DNA of 37,973 nt, from NCBI GenBank assembly GCA_937880845.1, contig CALFLL010000070.1, forward strand, positions 1 through 37,973, given 5' to 3'. Positions 8,400-15,707 of the stretch are shown piece after piece. Below the pieces are notes generated by a model. The model searched no databases. It saw only the letters and a program-made list of their open reading frames with translations, and was not told the origin of the DNA. How positions within the stretch are numbered: position 1 is the first letter of the stretch; every line of letters begins with the position of its first letter. The position numbers were made by a program, and so were the translations under genes. This stretch comes from an uncultured Drancourtella sp. (GTDB taxonomy: Bacteria; Bacillota; Clostridia; Lachnospirales; Lachnospiraceae).

Positions 8400-9374
8400 T
8401 TACTCTGATACAACTTTTGAAAAGATTTCCCAACGTCCTTTTACATTTTCACCTTTGTCCGTACTTCTTCCACAATATTCCAGATATTTTGTCTGATTAT
8501 CATAATTTTCAAAAAAGTCTTTCAGCCATAACAGATAACTGTTTTCTTTTTCTTCATCTCCGTACACTACATCCATTGCTGCAACTACCATTGGAATGGA
8601 TAACTTTTTCATCTTATCCATTTTATCCACAATCTTTTCATCTAACTTGTCAAGAACCTCCAAGGCATGTCCAATCAAACGGATACTTTCCTCAGAATCA
8701 CTATTCAATATTTCAACATACTTTTCAATATTCTTTTGATCAAAAGCAGTATATTCGTATCCAGAAATAAGCATTAGTATTTGGCAGGCTACTTTACGCA
8801 TATTATCTGATCTGATATCACCTTTTGTAATTCCAGTCTTTGCCCAAAATGGATGCTCCATAATTTTATAAAGTTCTGTACTAATGTCAAGATTTAAAAG
8901 GCCTGTCAGCATCTGTGCTCCGTTCAATCGCTTTCCACTATTCAAACGCACAAACATATCCCGTACTTCTTTTTCTGTGCAATCCCACATTTCAAAAATC
9001 AAGACTTCTGCATTCAATAGTTTGTCTTGTACAATCTCATCTAATTGAGAAAACCTTTTACCTGCAATTTCATAAGTTTCCCCATCAATCATAACCGAAT
9101 CAAGTTTCTTAGAAAGTGGAAATTTGTCCCCTTTATATTTCTGTAGGGTAGTAATCCTCTGCTTTCCTTCTATCACATAGTTTTTATTGTCTTTTTTCCA
9201 AATATAAACTAAATTGATAGAATATCCTCTTAGCAGCGAATCCACTTCCAATGATTCCATATACCGAGTCCACTGTCCCTCCTTTCTCTGAAAAGGATGA
9301 GAAAAATCAAGCTTTCCTTTTCCGGACTCCCGCAACAATGATGATACAATTTTAGTCTTACATGTAGATTCCAT
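8400..9374 (-). CDS. DUF262 (GmrSD N-terminal-like) protein
   Basis: 324 residues. The DUF262/ParB-like core is clear: QWTRYMESLEVDSLLRGY, then IWKKDNKNYVIEGKQRITTLQKY, where EGKQR replaces the usual DGQQR, and DMFVRLNSGKRLNGAQML. DUF262 domains bind and hydrolyse nucleotides in GmrSD-type modification-dependent restriction and other defence proteins. No DUF1524 HNH nuclease half is visible in the protein or beside it, so it is a stand-alone DUF262 protein and could be a remnant or a different functional class. AAGGAGTGG precedes the ATG. It lies next to the edge of the agr/lanthipeptide segment. Confidence 0.8.
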   Translation of the reverse strand: MESTCKTKIVSSLLRESGKGKLDFSHPFQRKEGQWTRYMESLEVDSLLRGYSINLVYIWKKDNKNYVIEGKQRITTLQKYKGDKFPLSKKLDSVMIDGETYEIAGKRFSQLDEIVQDKLLNAEVLIFEMWDCTEKEVRDMFVRLNSGKRLNGAQMLTGLLNLDISTELYKIMEHPFWAKTGITKGDIRSDNMRKVACQILMLISGYEYTAFDQKNIEKYVEILNSDSEESIRLIGHALEVLDKLDEKIVDKMDKMKKLSIPMVVAAMDVVYGDEEKENSYLLWLKDFFENYDNQTKYLEYCGRSTDKGENVKGRWEIFSKVVSE

Positions 9375-9485
9375 TTTCCAACACCACTCCTTAACTTTTT
9401 TATCATTCTATCACGATATACCGTACATTGCAAACACCTCAAAAATTAAAATATCTGCTTAACTTCCTATTTTTACCACACATAC

Positions 9486-9567
9486 AATAGTTATCTATTA
9501 TCTATCCACTGTGTAGTTCTTTCAACAATTGCCTTCTTCTGTTCAAAATGTAAATAGTGAGAACCTT
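9486..9567 (-). pseudogene. 3' end fragment of an alpha/beta hydrolase gene
   Basis: 82 bases match the 3' end of the hydrolase gene at 29300-29381 with 4 mismatches, of which 66 are identical in a row (9502-9567). In frame it reads the same end, ...AIVERTTQWI, but finishes DNR-stop instead of GSR-stop. No more of the gene is present. It is therefore the last 27 codons of the same or a very close gene, left after recombination. The remaining gap (9375-9485 and 9568-9681) contains nothing I can name. Confidence 0.82.
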
Positions 9568-9681
9568 TTATTATTGCCTTTACAAAGCTTATACAGATAA
9601 TGTCCATTCAAGGTGTTTCACAGACTTTCTGTACAGTGCATTACTTTCACTCAAAAATCTAACTGTTATCTAATCCCTTTG

Positions 9682-9741
9682 TTATAAAAGTAAATACGAT
9701 TGACAGATTAGAATATCTGCCAATCGTATTTGCTTTTATAA
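9682..9741 (-). terminator. Strong terminator of the agr operon
   Basis: Two 25-base arms (9682-9706 and 9717-9741) pair with only two wobble positions around a 10-base loop, directly abutting the stop codon of the last agr-operon gene. The long perfect stem with flanking T/A runs would work in both directions. Confidence 0.75.
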
Positions 9742-10125
9742 CTATTGCTTCATTTCTTCCCAATCGTAATACCACTTCCATTTGGACATCTCATTTAACT
9801 TTTGCTCATATAACTCATCTGTAACAGGACATTCAAGATAGTCAAGTGCTCCCGCTGACAGTACCTCAAACTGATCAGAAATACTACTGTTTTCTAAAAG
9901 TGCAAGAATAGGAATGTTACTTTTGCATTTTGCTTCTAAAATTATTTTAAATTCTTTTGTAGTTACCATAGCACATTCAAAATTAATTACTAATATATCG
10001 CACTCTATAGCCTCTGCATCCTTAAATGCCTCAAAAGATAGTAATTGCAGTTCATTTTGATCTTTCATCAGTTTTTGAGTTTGATAATAAATGTCCAAAG
10101 TATTGCTAACCAAAAGAACTATCAC
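9742..10125 (-). CDS. Degenerate response-regulator receiver-like protein, 127 aa
   Basis: The fold pattern is that of a CheY-like receiver: MIVLLVSNTLDIYYQ, then ECDILVINFECAMVTTKEF, IPILALLENSS and GALDYLECPVTDELYEQKL. The phospho-acceptor aspartate is missing, because ILVINFECAM has Asn-Phe-Glu where a true receiver has L-D-x, and the acidic pair after strand 1 is absent. It has no output domain. It overlaps agrB by 20 bases and ends at the operon terminator. A phosphorylation-independent partner for the agr circuit, for example binding AgrC or AgrA, is possible; this is inference. Confidence 0.68.
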   Translation of the reverse strand: MIVLLVSNTLDIYYQTQKLMKDQNELQLLSFEAFKDAEAIECDILVINFECAMVTTKEFKIILEAKCKSNIPILALLENSSISDQFEVLSAGALDYLECPVTDELYEQKLNEMSKWKWYYDWEEMKQ

Positions 10126-10720
10126 GTTTTGTTATCCTCCTATGATTTTCTGTCATTTTTATCTTTCCTAAAAGCATAGATATAATAATTATTCCAAGCG
10201 TGTATGTGATTGTGCGCAAATAACTATTACAACCTTTTATAAATAGAAATATGATTATCCCTAATATAATCGCTATAATTTGTTTTATTCTATATGCAAA
10301 CAATTTCTTTTCATGTTTGTCTACTGGGCGATTTATATTTTCCACAGGGTTCATGAAAAATATAATCAAAAGTTCAAAAGTAGAAATACTCAGTGCCCAT
10401 ATATCTGTCAATTGAATATTATCAACAGCTAAAAGTATTAGTATAAATACTATACACGAACAAACAAAACAGTTTCTGTAATTGCTCATATGAATACCAC
10501 CAACAAACGATCTTAACGAGAAAAAAACCAAAAAAAATACAAGACATTCTTGAAGCATGTTCATTTGTGTTGCTATACAGCAACAAGTTGCAATATAGAT
10601 AATCATTTCTATGCCGGTCCAAAAACCATATTTATATATCTCTGAATCGTCCTTTTGAATGACCTTATTTTCCACAATGTAATTTGCTAGTGAATCTGCA
10701 ATTTTTTCTGTACTAATCAT
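10106..10720 (-). CDS. agrB: AgrB-like peptide-processing membrane protease
   Basis: A 204-residue integral membrane cysteine endopeptidase that cuts AgrD and closes the thiolactone. The conserved motif SLRSFVGGIHMSNYRNC contains catalytic His77 and Cys84, at the same numbers as in Staphylococcus aureus AgrB. Several hydrophobic segments follow (about 41-70, 86-105, 110-130, 148-165, 170-190). Its ATG lies 8 bases inside the end of agrD, so the two are coupled. It precedes the receiver-like gene with a 20-base overlap. The basic C-terminal tail is typical of the family. Confidence 0.93.
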   Translation of the reverse strand: MISTEKIADSLANYIVENKVIQKDDSEIYKYGFWTGIEMIIYIATCCCIATQMNMLQECLVFFLVFFSLRSFVGGIHMSNYRNCFVCSCIVFILILLAVDNIQLTDIWALSISTFELLIIFFMNPVENINRPVDKHEKKLFAYRIKQIIAIILGIIIFLFIKGCNSYLRTITYTLGIIIISMLLGKIKMTENHRRITKRDSSFG

Positions 10721-10865
10721 TTTTAAGTCGCTTCATTTCTTTTGGCATTTTCGGTTGATGATAAATACATACACACCTACTATTTACCGCTATTACACTA
10801 AATAGCATTGCAAAGCTTGCCATAACTTTTGCGCTTTTTTGAATAAAGAAACTAATTTTTTTCAT
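10713..10865 (-). CDS. agrD: AgrD-like autoinducing peptide precursor, 50 aa
   Basis: This short ORF was read directly from the sequence. It begins MKKISFFIQKSAKVM, an amphipathic N-terminal helix, followed by a hydrophobic stretch to about residue 27, the core NSRCVCIY (28-35) and an acidic/basic tail with HQPKMPKEM. Aligned on PKE with S. aureus AgrD (YSTCDFIM then ...PKEL), the mature peptide would be NSRCVCIY, with a thiolactone between Cys31 and Tyr35, the same 8-residue size and 5-residue ring. A second cysteine (Cys33) inside the ring is unusual. GGAGG lies about 12 bases before the ATG. It overlaps agrB by 8 bases. Confidence 0.85.
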   Translation of the reverse strand: MKKISFFIQKSAKVMASFAMLFSVIAVNSRCVCIYHQPKMPKEMKRLKND

Positions 10866-10935
10866 TATCTTTACCTCCATTTTGTTTTTTATTAGTATAC
10901 CTCAAAAAAAGTTTTTCCTTGCTATAATGTAATTT

Positions 10936-12258
10936 CTACGAAGTTCCTTGTAACTTTTGCGATAAATCGCACAAAACTATTTTTATAGTAAATTTTTGTG
11001 TATCAGGTTCGATAACAACTGAACCATGATATTTCCTGGTAACTTTCTTTACTGATTCCAATCCAATACCATGGTTTCCCGAATCCCCTTTGTTTGTAAT
11101 AATTTTTCCACTTCTATTTTTTAATAATTCTCCATTATACGCATTTATGGCTGTTATTATTAAAGTATTTCCTTCGTACTTCATAAAGAACTTTATATAT
11201 CTTCTTTCTTGATCTAACATCATTGATGCTTCAATAGCATTGTCAAGAATATTTCCTAATAAGATACATAAATCCGCACTTCTAAATGGTAATTGCATTG
11301 GTATATGAATATCTATTTCAAATTTAATCTGTTCTTTTATTGCCACAGCATATTTAGCGTTTACCAAAGAATCAACAACAATATTATCCGTTCTTGAAAT
11401 TCCAAGTTTACTTAAAGGCTCTATATTTATGAGCTTTCTCAAATATTCTATAGCCTTCTGATTATCCTCTTTAGCAAGTAATTCAATCAAAACAATAAAG
11501 TGTTGTTTCATATCATGTCTTGCATTGCGAAACTCCATCATAACAGTTTCTTTTTCACGCATATGTTGATTACACAACTCTAACTGTTGAGCATATACCG
11601 TATTGTATTTTTGCAACTCTTTTTCTTTTGACAAAATTAAATAGAGTTTAAATGTAACAATATTAATAAGCAAAATTATAATTAAACTTGTCCATGATTC
11701 GTTAATATATATTTTCTGATTTATTTCTATGCTAAGCATAAAAATATTGTAGACTACAAACATACTCCCTATAGGTATCAGCAACAAGATGAAATTATAC
11801 TTATTTGGAAGATTCTTGATATTCTCATCATGAAAAAATTTCTGTAGACACACAATCAAAATTAGTGCTACTAATTTAGATAACAACGAACCCCAAAATT
11901 GAGGAATCATATAATCTATTCCACATAGAACAAATCCATATCCTACCAGAAACTCTGCCAGCATCCAAATGGCGTTAATTAAGACAGAAAATACAAATTT
12001 CTGTAAAATATTCCCTTCAAATACACCTATGCAGACTATGCTAACTAAAATAATACTAATTATGACATTTATGTATGCTGGAAGTATATTAATACTTCCA
12101 ATAATTAACTGCCAGATAAAATATAATGCCCAACAAAAGCATCCTACAATCTTACGATCTTTCTTGATAAAAAAGATTTCAAAATACTTTTTTAAAATAA
12201 ACAGAGAAAATATAGCCAAAGTAGTGTCTGCAATTAGAGCATTACCATAATTAAACAA
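10936..12258 (-). CDS. agrC: AgrC-like sensor histidine kinase
   Basis: 440 residues. The N-terminal half (about 1-205) is membrane spanning with six or seven hydrophobic segments, as in the peptide-sensing domain of AgrC/HPK10 kinases. The H-box is RNARHDMKQHF near residue 248. The GHKL-type ATPase region follows: LCILLGNILDNAIEAS (N-box), then GDSGNHGIGLESVKKV (G-box). It starts inside the end of agrA (8-base overlap). It should sense the thiolactone peptide made by agrD/agrB and phosphorylate AgrA. Confidence 0.9.
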   Translation of the reverse strand: MFNYGNALIADTTLAIFSLFILKKYFEIFFIKKDRKIVGCFCWALYFIWQLIIGSINILPAYINVIISIILVSIVCIGVFEGNILQKFVFSVLINAIWMLAEFLVGYGFVLCGIDYMIPQFWGSLLSKLVALILIVCLQKFFHDENIKNLPNKYNFILLLIPIGSMFVVYNIFMLSIEINQKIYINESWTSLIIILLINIVTFKLYLILSKEKELQKYNTVYAQQLELCNQHMREKETVMMEFRNARHDMKQHFIVLIELLAKEDNQKAIEYLRKLINIEPLSKLGISRTDNIVVDSLVNAKYAVAIKEQIKFEIDIHIPMQLPFRSADLCILLGNILDNAIEASMMLDQERRYIKFFMKYEGNTLIITAINAYNGELLKNRSGKIITNKGDSGNHGIGLESVKKVTRKYHGSVVIEPDTQKFTIKIVLCDLSQKLQGTS

Positions 12259-12976
12259 TAATATCCTCTCCTTTTAACATACAAAAAAGTTCACTTACTT
12301 TTTTTCTTCTATTTTCACTAATAGATAGTGTAGTCCCATCAACCAGTTCCATTGAGTCATAAAAATATGCAGCTACATATTTGGGATTCACTAAAAAAGA
12401 CTGATGTGTTCTATAGAAATATGTATCAGCTTCTACCAGACGTCTTTCAATATCATTTAGTTTTCCATAACATTTTTTACTTCCATCATTTGTGATAATG
12501 TAGGTAACCCTACGATCACTCTGAAAATATAGAATATCCTCAATCGGCAATCTGTATGATATTTTATTATACTGATACTGAAAATACTTTGGTCGTCTTA
12601 CAATCTCAGTTTCTGCATCTTTAAAATACTTTTTGAAAATTTGTGGTTCTATTGGTTTTGTAATGAACCTAAATGCGGAAACTTCAAAAACTTCTTTGGC
12701 AAAACTTTCATGACTTGTAACATAAATAATTAGTACTTTTTTATCCATCTTTCGAATATTCCTAGCTGCATCTATTCCGTTTTGTTTGGTCATTTCAATA
12801 TCAAGATAGATAATATCATATCTTTTTCCACGTTCTATATGCTCCACTAAACTACTGCCATCATAAAAAACATCTACTTCTATTTTCGTAACGCTCTCTT
12901 CTGTAACTTCCTCCAGCATTTTCTCAATCTGAGCAGTCACTAAAGTTTCATCATCACATATTGCAATTTCTAACAT
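12251..12976 (-). CDS. agrA: AgrA-like LytTR response regulator
   Basis: 241 residues. The receiver domain begins MLEIAICDDE with the acidic pair D8/D9 and phospho-acceptor D59 in YDIIYLDIEM; the conserved Lys is in FITKPIEP. The C-terminal LytTR DNA-binding domain covers about residues 137-235 (DILYFQSDRRVTYIITNDG, then FYRTHQSFLVNPKYV). A GTG at 12985 is possible, but the ATG at 12976 has AAGGGTGAAAGG upstream and gives the normal receiver start. It follows the xre gene by about 20 bases. Direct repeats with the spacing known for LytTR proteins lie before the operon. Confidence 0.9.
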   Translation of the reverse strand: MLEIAICDDETLVTAQIEKMLEEVTEESVTKIEVDVFYDGSSLVEHIERGKRYDIIYLDIEMTKQNGIDAARNIRKMDKKVLIIYVTSHESFAKEVFEVSAFRFITKPIEPQIFKKYFKDAETEIVRRPKYFQYQYNKISYRLPIEDILYFQSDRRVTYIITNDGSKKCYGKLNDIERRLVEADTYFYRTHQSFLVNPKYVAAYFYDSMELVDGTTLSISENRRKKVSELFCMLKGEDIIV

Positions 12977-12995
12977 GCCTTTCACCCTTAGTAAA

Positions 12996-13376
12996 TCAAT
13001 CTTCTTTGTTACCTTTCGCTAAGTTTATTGCATACTTTATCAATTGTTCAAGGTTATATCTCTGTTCACTCGGACATCCTTCAACAATATCCTTCAAAGA
13101 AATTTCATTTCTTTTGTTCCCCGTTAGCAAATAATTAATATCCATATCAAATTTAGAATTGACTATTACAAGTTTTTCAAGTGACAGACCATATACTCCT
13201 CTTTCAACTTTTCCATAATATGCAAGACTCATCTCTAAAGTTTCTGCCATTTGCTCCTGCGTGTAGTCCAGCTCAAAACGCAACATTCTTAGTCTTTTTC
13301 CTATATCCACGTATAACGCTTTAGGTGAAGCATTTTTTACTTTTTTATTTTTGTGTATATCCTCTTTAAATTCCAT
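12996..13376 (-). CDS. XRE-family transcriptional regulator
   Basis: 126 residues. A helix-turn-helix of the Cro/C1 type spans about residues 27-82 (GKRLRMLRFELDYTQEQMAETLEMSLAYYGKVERG) followed by LSLEKLVIVNSKFDMDINYLLTG, the usual end of this fold. The short C-terminal part (EGCPSEQRYNLEQLIKYAINLAKG) probably dimerises. AGGTGAG precedes the ATG. It is the first gene of the agr operon, so it may tune the operon in addition to AgrA. Confidence 0.9.
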   Translation of the reverse strand: MEFKEDIHKNKKVKNASPKALYVDIGKRLRMLRFELDYTQEQMAETLEMSLAYYGKVERGVYGLSLEKLVIVNSKFDMDINYLLTGNKRNEISLKDIVEGCPSEQRYNLEQLIKYAINLAKGNKED

Positions 13377-13409
13377 AGCTCACCTCTGTAAATAATCATA
13401 TATATCTAT

Positions 13410-13480
13410 ATCATACACATATAAAAGCGACTTATTAACACATGAATGCGACCTATTTTAAGAATATATGCGACTTGTTT
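13410..13480 (-). promoter_or_regulatory. agr operon promoter with three LytTR-spaced direct repeats
   Basis: Three direct copies of GCGAC(T/C)T(A/G)T (plus-strand reading) begin at 13427, 13448 and 13470, spaced 21 and 22 bases, i.e. two helical turns. AgrA-type LytTR proteins bind 9-base direct repeats with 12-13 base gaps, giving the same period. On the minus strand the nearest copy overlaps the expected -35 region of a -10-like TATGAT at 13415-13410, about 35 bases before the xre ATG. The repeat sequence departs from the AgrA consensus, so binding is inferred from geometry. Confidence 0.55.
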
Positions 13481-13590
13481 AGGTTCTTTTTTGATAGTAT
13501 GACACTGAATACAGCACTAGTCTTTCTCAATTATTTAATTTTTAAACCTATTAATCTATTAAAAAACATTATTTTAGTAACCAATATTGT

Positions 13591-13628
13591 AAAAAGGCGG
13601 TACTAAAGTCAATCTTCAGCACCACCTT
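13591..13628 (-). terminator. Intrinsic terminator at the end of the lanthipeptide operon
   Basis: Stem AAGGTGGTGCT / AGTACCGCCTT (two G-U pairs) on the minus strand, followed by five Ts, beginning 10 bases after the stop of the secreted-protein gene. Confidence 0.8.
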
Positions 13629-13638
13629 CGTTTCTACG

Positions 13639-14322
13639 TCAATCATTCAGCCATACAAATGGTGTATTTTCTTGATAAATCACATCATATATATAATCTG
13701 CCATTTGTTCTTCAGATAAGCTCGAATGAGCAAGTCCTATTTCTCTTCCAACACTATTATTATGTAGATCCATATTCTTATGTTCTAGCTTAGTGTGACC
13801 ATCCGATTCTACGCCTGTTGTATCTTTTTCTTCATGTGCAGTCGCAAATAGTTCCGCTTTTTCTGCACCTATTAGAATTGTCATTTCTGCATTCCAGATA
13901 CCATGTCTAAACGCATCACTTCGATCTCCTAATCCATTATGTCCAAACTTTCTTTCAGTCTGTCTTGTAGCTATGTTCTTGGCATCATTAACTTTCAGAG
14001 CAGCAAACGGATATTTAATCAGTAACTTCTTTTCTGTTTCCGTCAAAGCATTCCAAATATCCGAAATACCTCTATTAATACCATCTTTGGTATTCACTCT
14101 AATCGAAACTATACTCACTATCTCCTCTTCCGATTTCAAAGGATTTTCCCTTTTGATCTTTGCAATTTCTTCAATGAGTTCTTTCCACTGCACTGTATTA
14201 TCGTTAAATTCCTCCGTAATCATCGGAGTATCATTTGCATAAACTGAAATAACATTTCCAAATAGCATAACACAAACTATACACATTACTACAAATTTTA
14301 AAAATTTCCTATTCATTTTCAT
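13639..14322 (-). CDS. Secreted protein of unknown function at the end of the lan operon (DUF6973-like)
   Basis: 227 residues with a signal peptide (KFLKFVVMCIVCVMLFGNVISVYA, cleavage near residue 29). The mature part has a conserved-looking block: ERKFGHNGLGDRSDAFRHG, IWNAEMT, LFATAHEEKD and MDLHNNSVGREIG. I think this matches the family called DUF6973, but I could not check. The repeated His/Asp/Asn signatures look like a catalytic or metal site. It follows lanC by 58 bases with its own GGAGG and ends at a terminator, so it is probably expressed with the nisin-like genes. It is not a LanP-type subtilase. Possible roles are immunity, processing or competition. Confidence 0.72.
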   Translation of the reverse strand: MKMNRKFLKFVVMCIVCVMLFGNVISVYANDTPMITEEFNDNTVQWKELIEEIAKIKRENPLKSEEEIVSIVSIRVNTKDGINRGISDIWNALTETEKKLLIKYPFAALKVNDAKNIATRQTERKFGHNGLGDRSDAFRHGIWNAEMTILIGAEKAELFATAHEEKDTTGVESDGHTKLEHKNMDLHNNSVGREIGLAHSSLSEEQMADYIYDVIYQENTPFVWLND

Positions 14323-14380
14323 TATTTCTTCCTCCTCGTATTCTTACCTGTATCTTGTCCCTATATTAATCACGTAATCT

Positions 14381-15703
14381 CTATAGCAGCAGAAAAGCCC
14401 TTTTCCAAATATTTTCGCTCCTATATTCACCTTCTAAAAGAGCCAAACATACTCCTACTGCTCCGTCTAATAACCCAACATATTCAAAAGATTTTATGTT
14501 TCCATATTCGTTACTTACTTCTACATTTTTAAATCCAAATGAATACATTGGATCATAAAATTCCATAATTCTATTAAGCAATTCGTTTTTCTCATTATTG
14601 AAAACTGTTTTCCCAATAGACATTTCTATGGAATTAACAATTTGATATAATCCCGAAAATCCATGACAGAACGTTGGTGAAAAAATTCCTTTTATATCTT
14701 TTAATGTTTTCTTTAAATTATCAATTCCATAGTTTATCCAATCTGGATTACTCATTGCTTGGCCTGCCTTAATAATAGCATAACATATTCCTGGATTACC
14801 ATAGCACCAAGCATCTCTACGGACTATGTTTTCATTAGATAGTTCTTTTTTTATATACTCACGTAGATCAATTTGTCCCTTCCAAAAGTCTCTATTTCCA
14901 TCATTCAATTTAAAATCAAAAAGAAAGTCTACAATTTTTCGAATTGCATCATTTTGTCCATCGACTATAATTCCTTCATTTTTCATTTCTGATAGTAGTG
15001 TTAATGGTCCTGCAATTCCATGAGAAAAACTTGTATTAAAATTACCATACGGATATAGCTCCTTTTCAACATTACTAAACTGATTAGATGAGGAAATATA
15101 CCATCCAGGTACATCATGTCCGTTTATTTCTATATCATTGGTAAGAGCAACTAGCTTTTGTAAGCCTTTAACTAATACTTCATTAACAACCTCTTGATCA
15201 TGAAATAATGAGCAATAACTCAAAATTCCCGTTAATCCTTCTATTGTATCGTAATTGATACTTCTTGTTCCTTCTTTAAAATCTAAAGAATCAATAAATT
15301 CATTACACCAATTGATTGTATATGAATTTACCGTATTCAATAATTTTTTATAATTGCGGAAATTGTTTGAAACAGATGCAATAGCCAATCCAATACCTGA
15401 GGTTCCGGAAAACATTGAAATTGACTGGAAACCTGTCTTATTTATTTCTTCCACCAAATATCCTAGGTATTGATGAGCCATATTTGCCCATACTTCCTCT
15501 TCAGGAAAACACTCCATTAGTTTTCCATATAACAAGCAAATCCCCGGTATCCCATGACTTAGTGTAAGTGGTTCCCATCCTGGTAAATCTATACCTCCCC
15601 ACACTCGTATATTATTTTTATCTTCAACAATTCTTTTTACATCTGCATAATCTCCTAAATTTTTAGCAATTTCTTTTACGATATTTATTATCTCCTTATT
15701 CAT
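14381..15703 (-). CDS. nsoC: LanC lanthionine cyclase
   Basis: 440 residues. A zinc enzyme that adds cysteine thiols to Dha/Dhb to form (methyl)lanthionine rings. The zinc ligands are visible: Cys in DAWCYGNPGICY (about residue 300) and Cys-His in FCHGFSGLY (about 345). LanC repeats such as LSHGIPGICLLYG, FSGTSGIGLA and FSHGIAGP mark the alpha-toroid fold. The start at 15703 has AAGAGGA about 9 bases upstream and gives a 4-base gap to lanT; an in-frame ATG at 15727 would overlap lanT instead. It acts with LanB and LanT, probably as a membrane-associated complex. Confidence 0.92.
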   Translation of the reverse strand: MNKEIINIVKEIAKNLGDYADVKRIVEDKNNIRVWGGIDLPGWEPLTLSHGIPGICLLYGKLMECFPEEEVWANMAHQYLGYLVEEINKTGFQSISMFSGTSGIGLAIASVSNNFRNYKKLLNTVNSYTINWCNEFIDSLDFKEGTRSINYDTIEGLTGILSYCSLFHDQEVVNEVLVKGLQKLVALTNDIEINGHDVPGWYISSSNQFSNVEKELYPYGNFNTSFSHGIAGPLTLLSEMKNEGIIVDGQNDAIRKIVDFLFDFKLNDGNRDFWKGQIDLREYIKKELSNENIVRRDAWCYGNPGICYAIIKAGQAMSNPDWINYGIDNLKKTLKDIKGIFSPTFCHGFSGLYQIVNSIEMSIGKTVFNNEKNELLNRIMEFYDPMYSFGFKNVEVSNEYGNIKSFEYVGLLDGAVGVCLALLEGEYRSENIWKRAFLLL

Positions 15704-15707
15704 AGTT

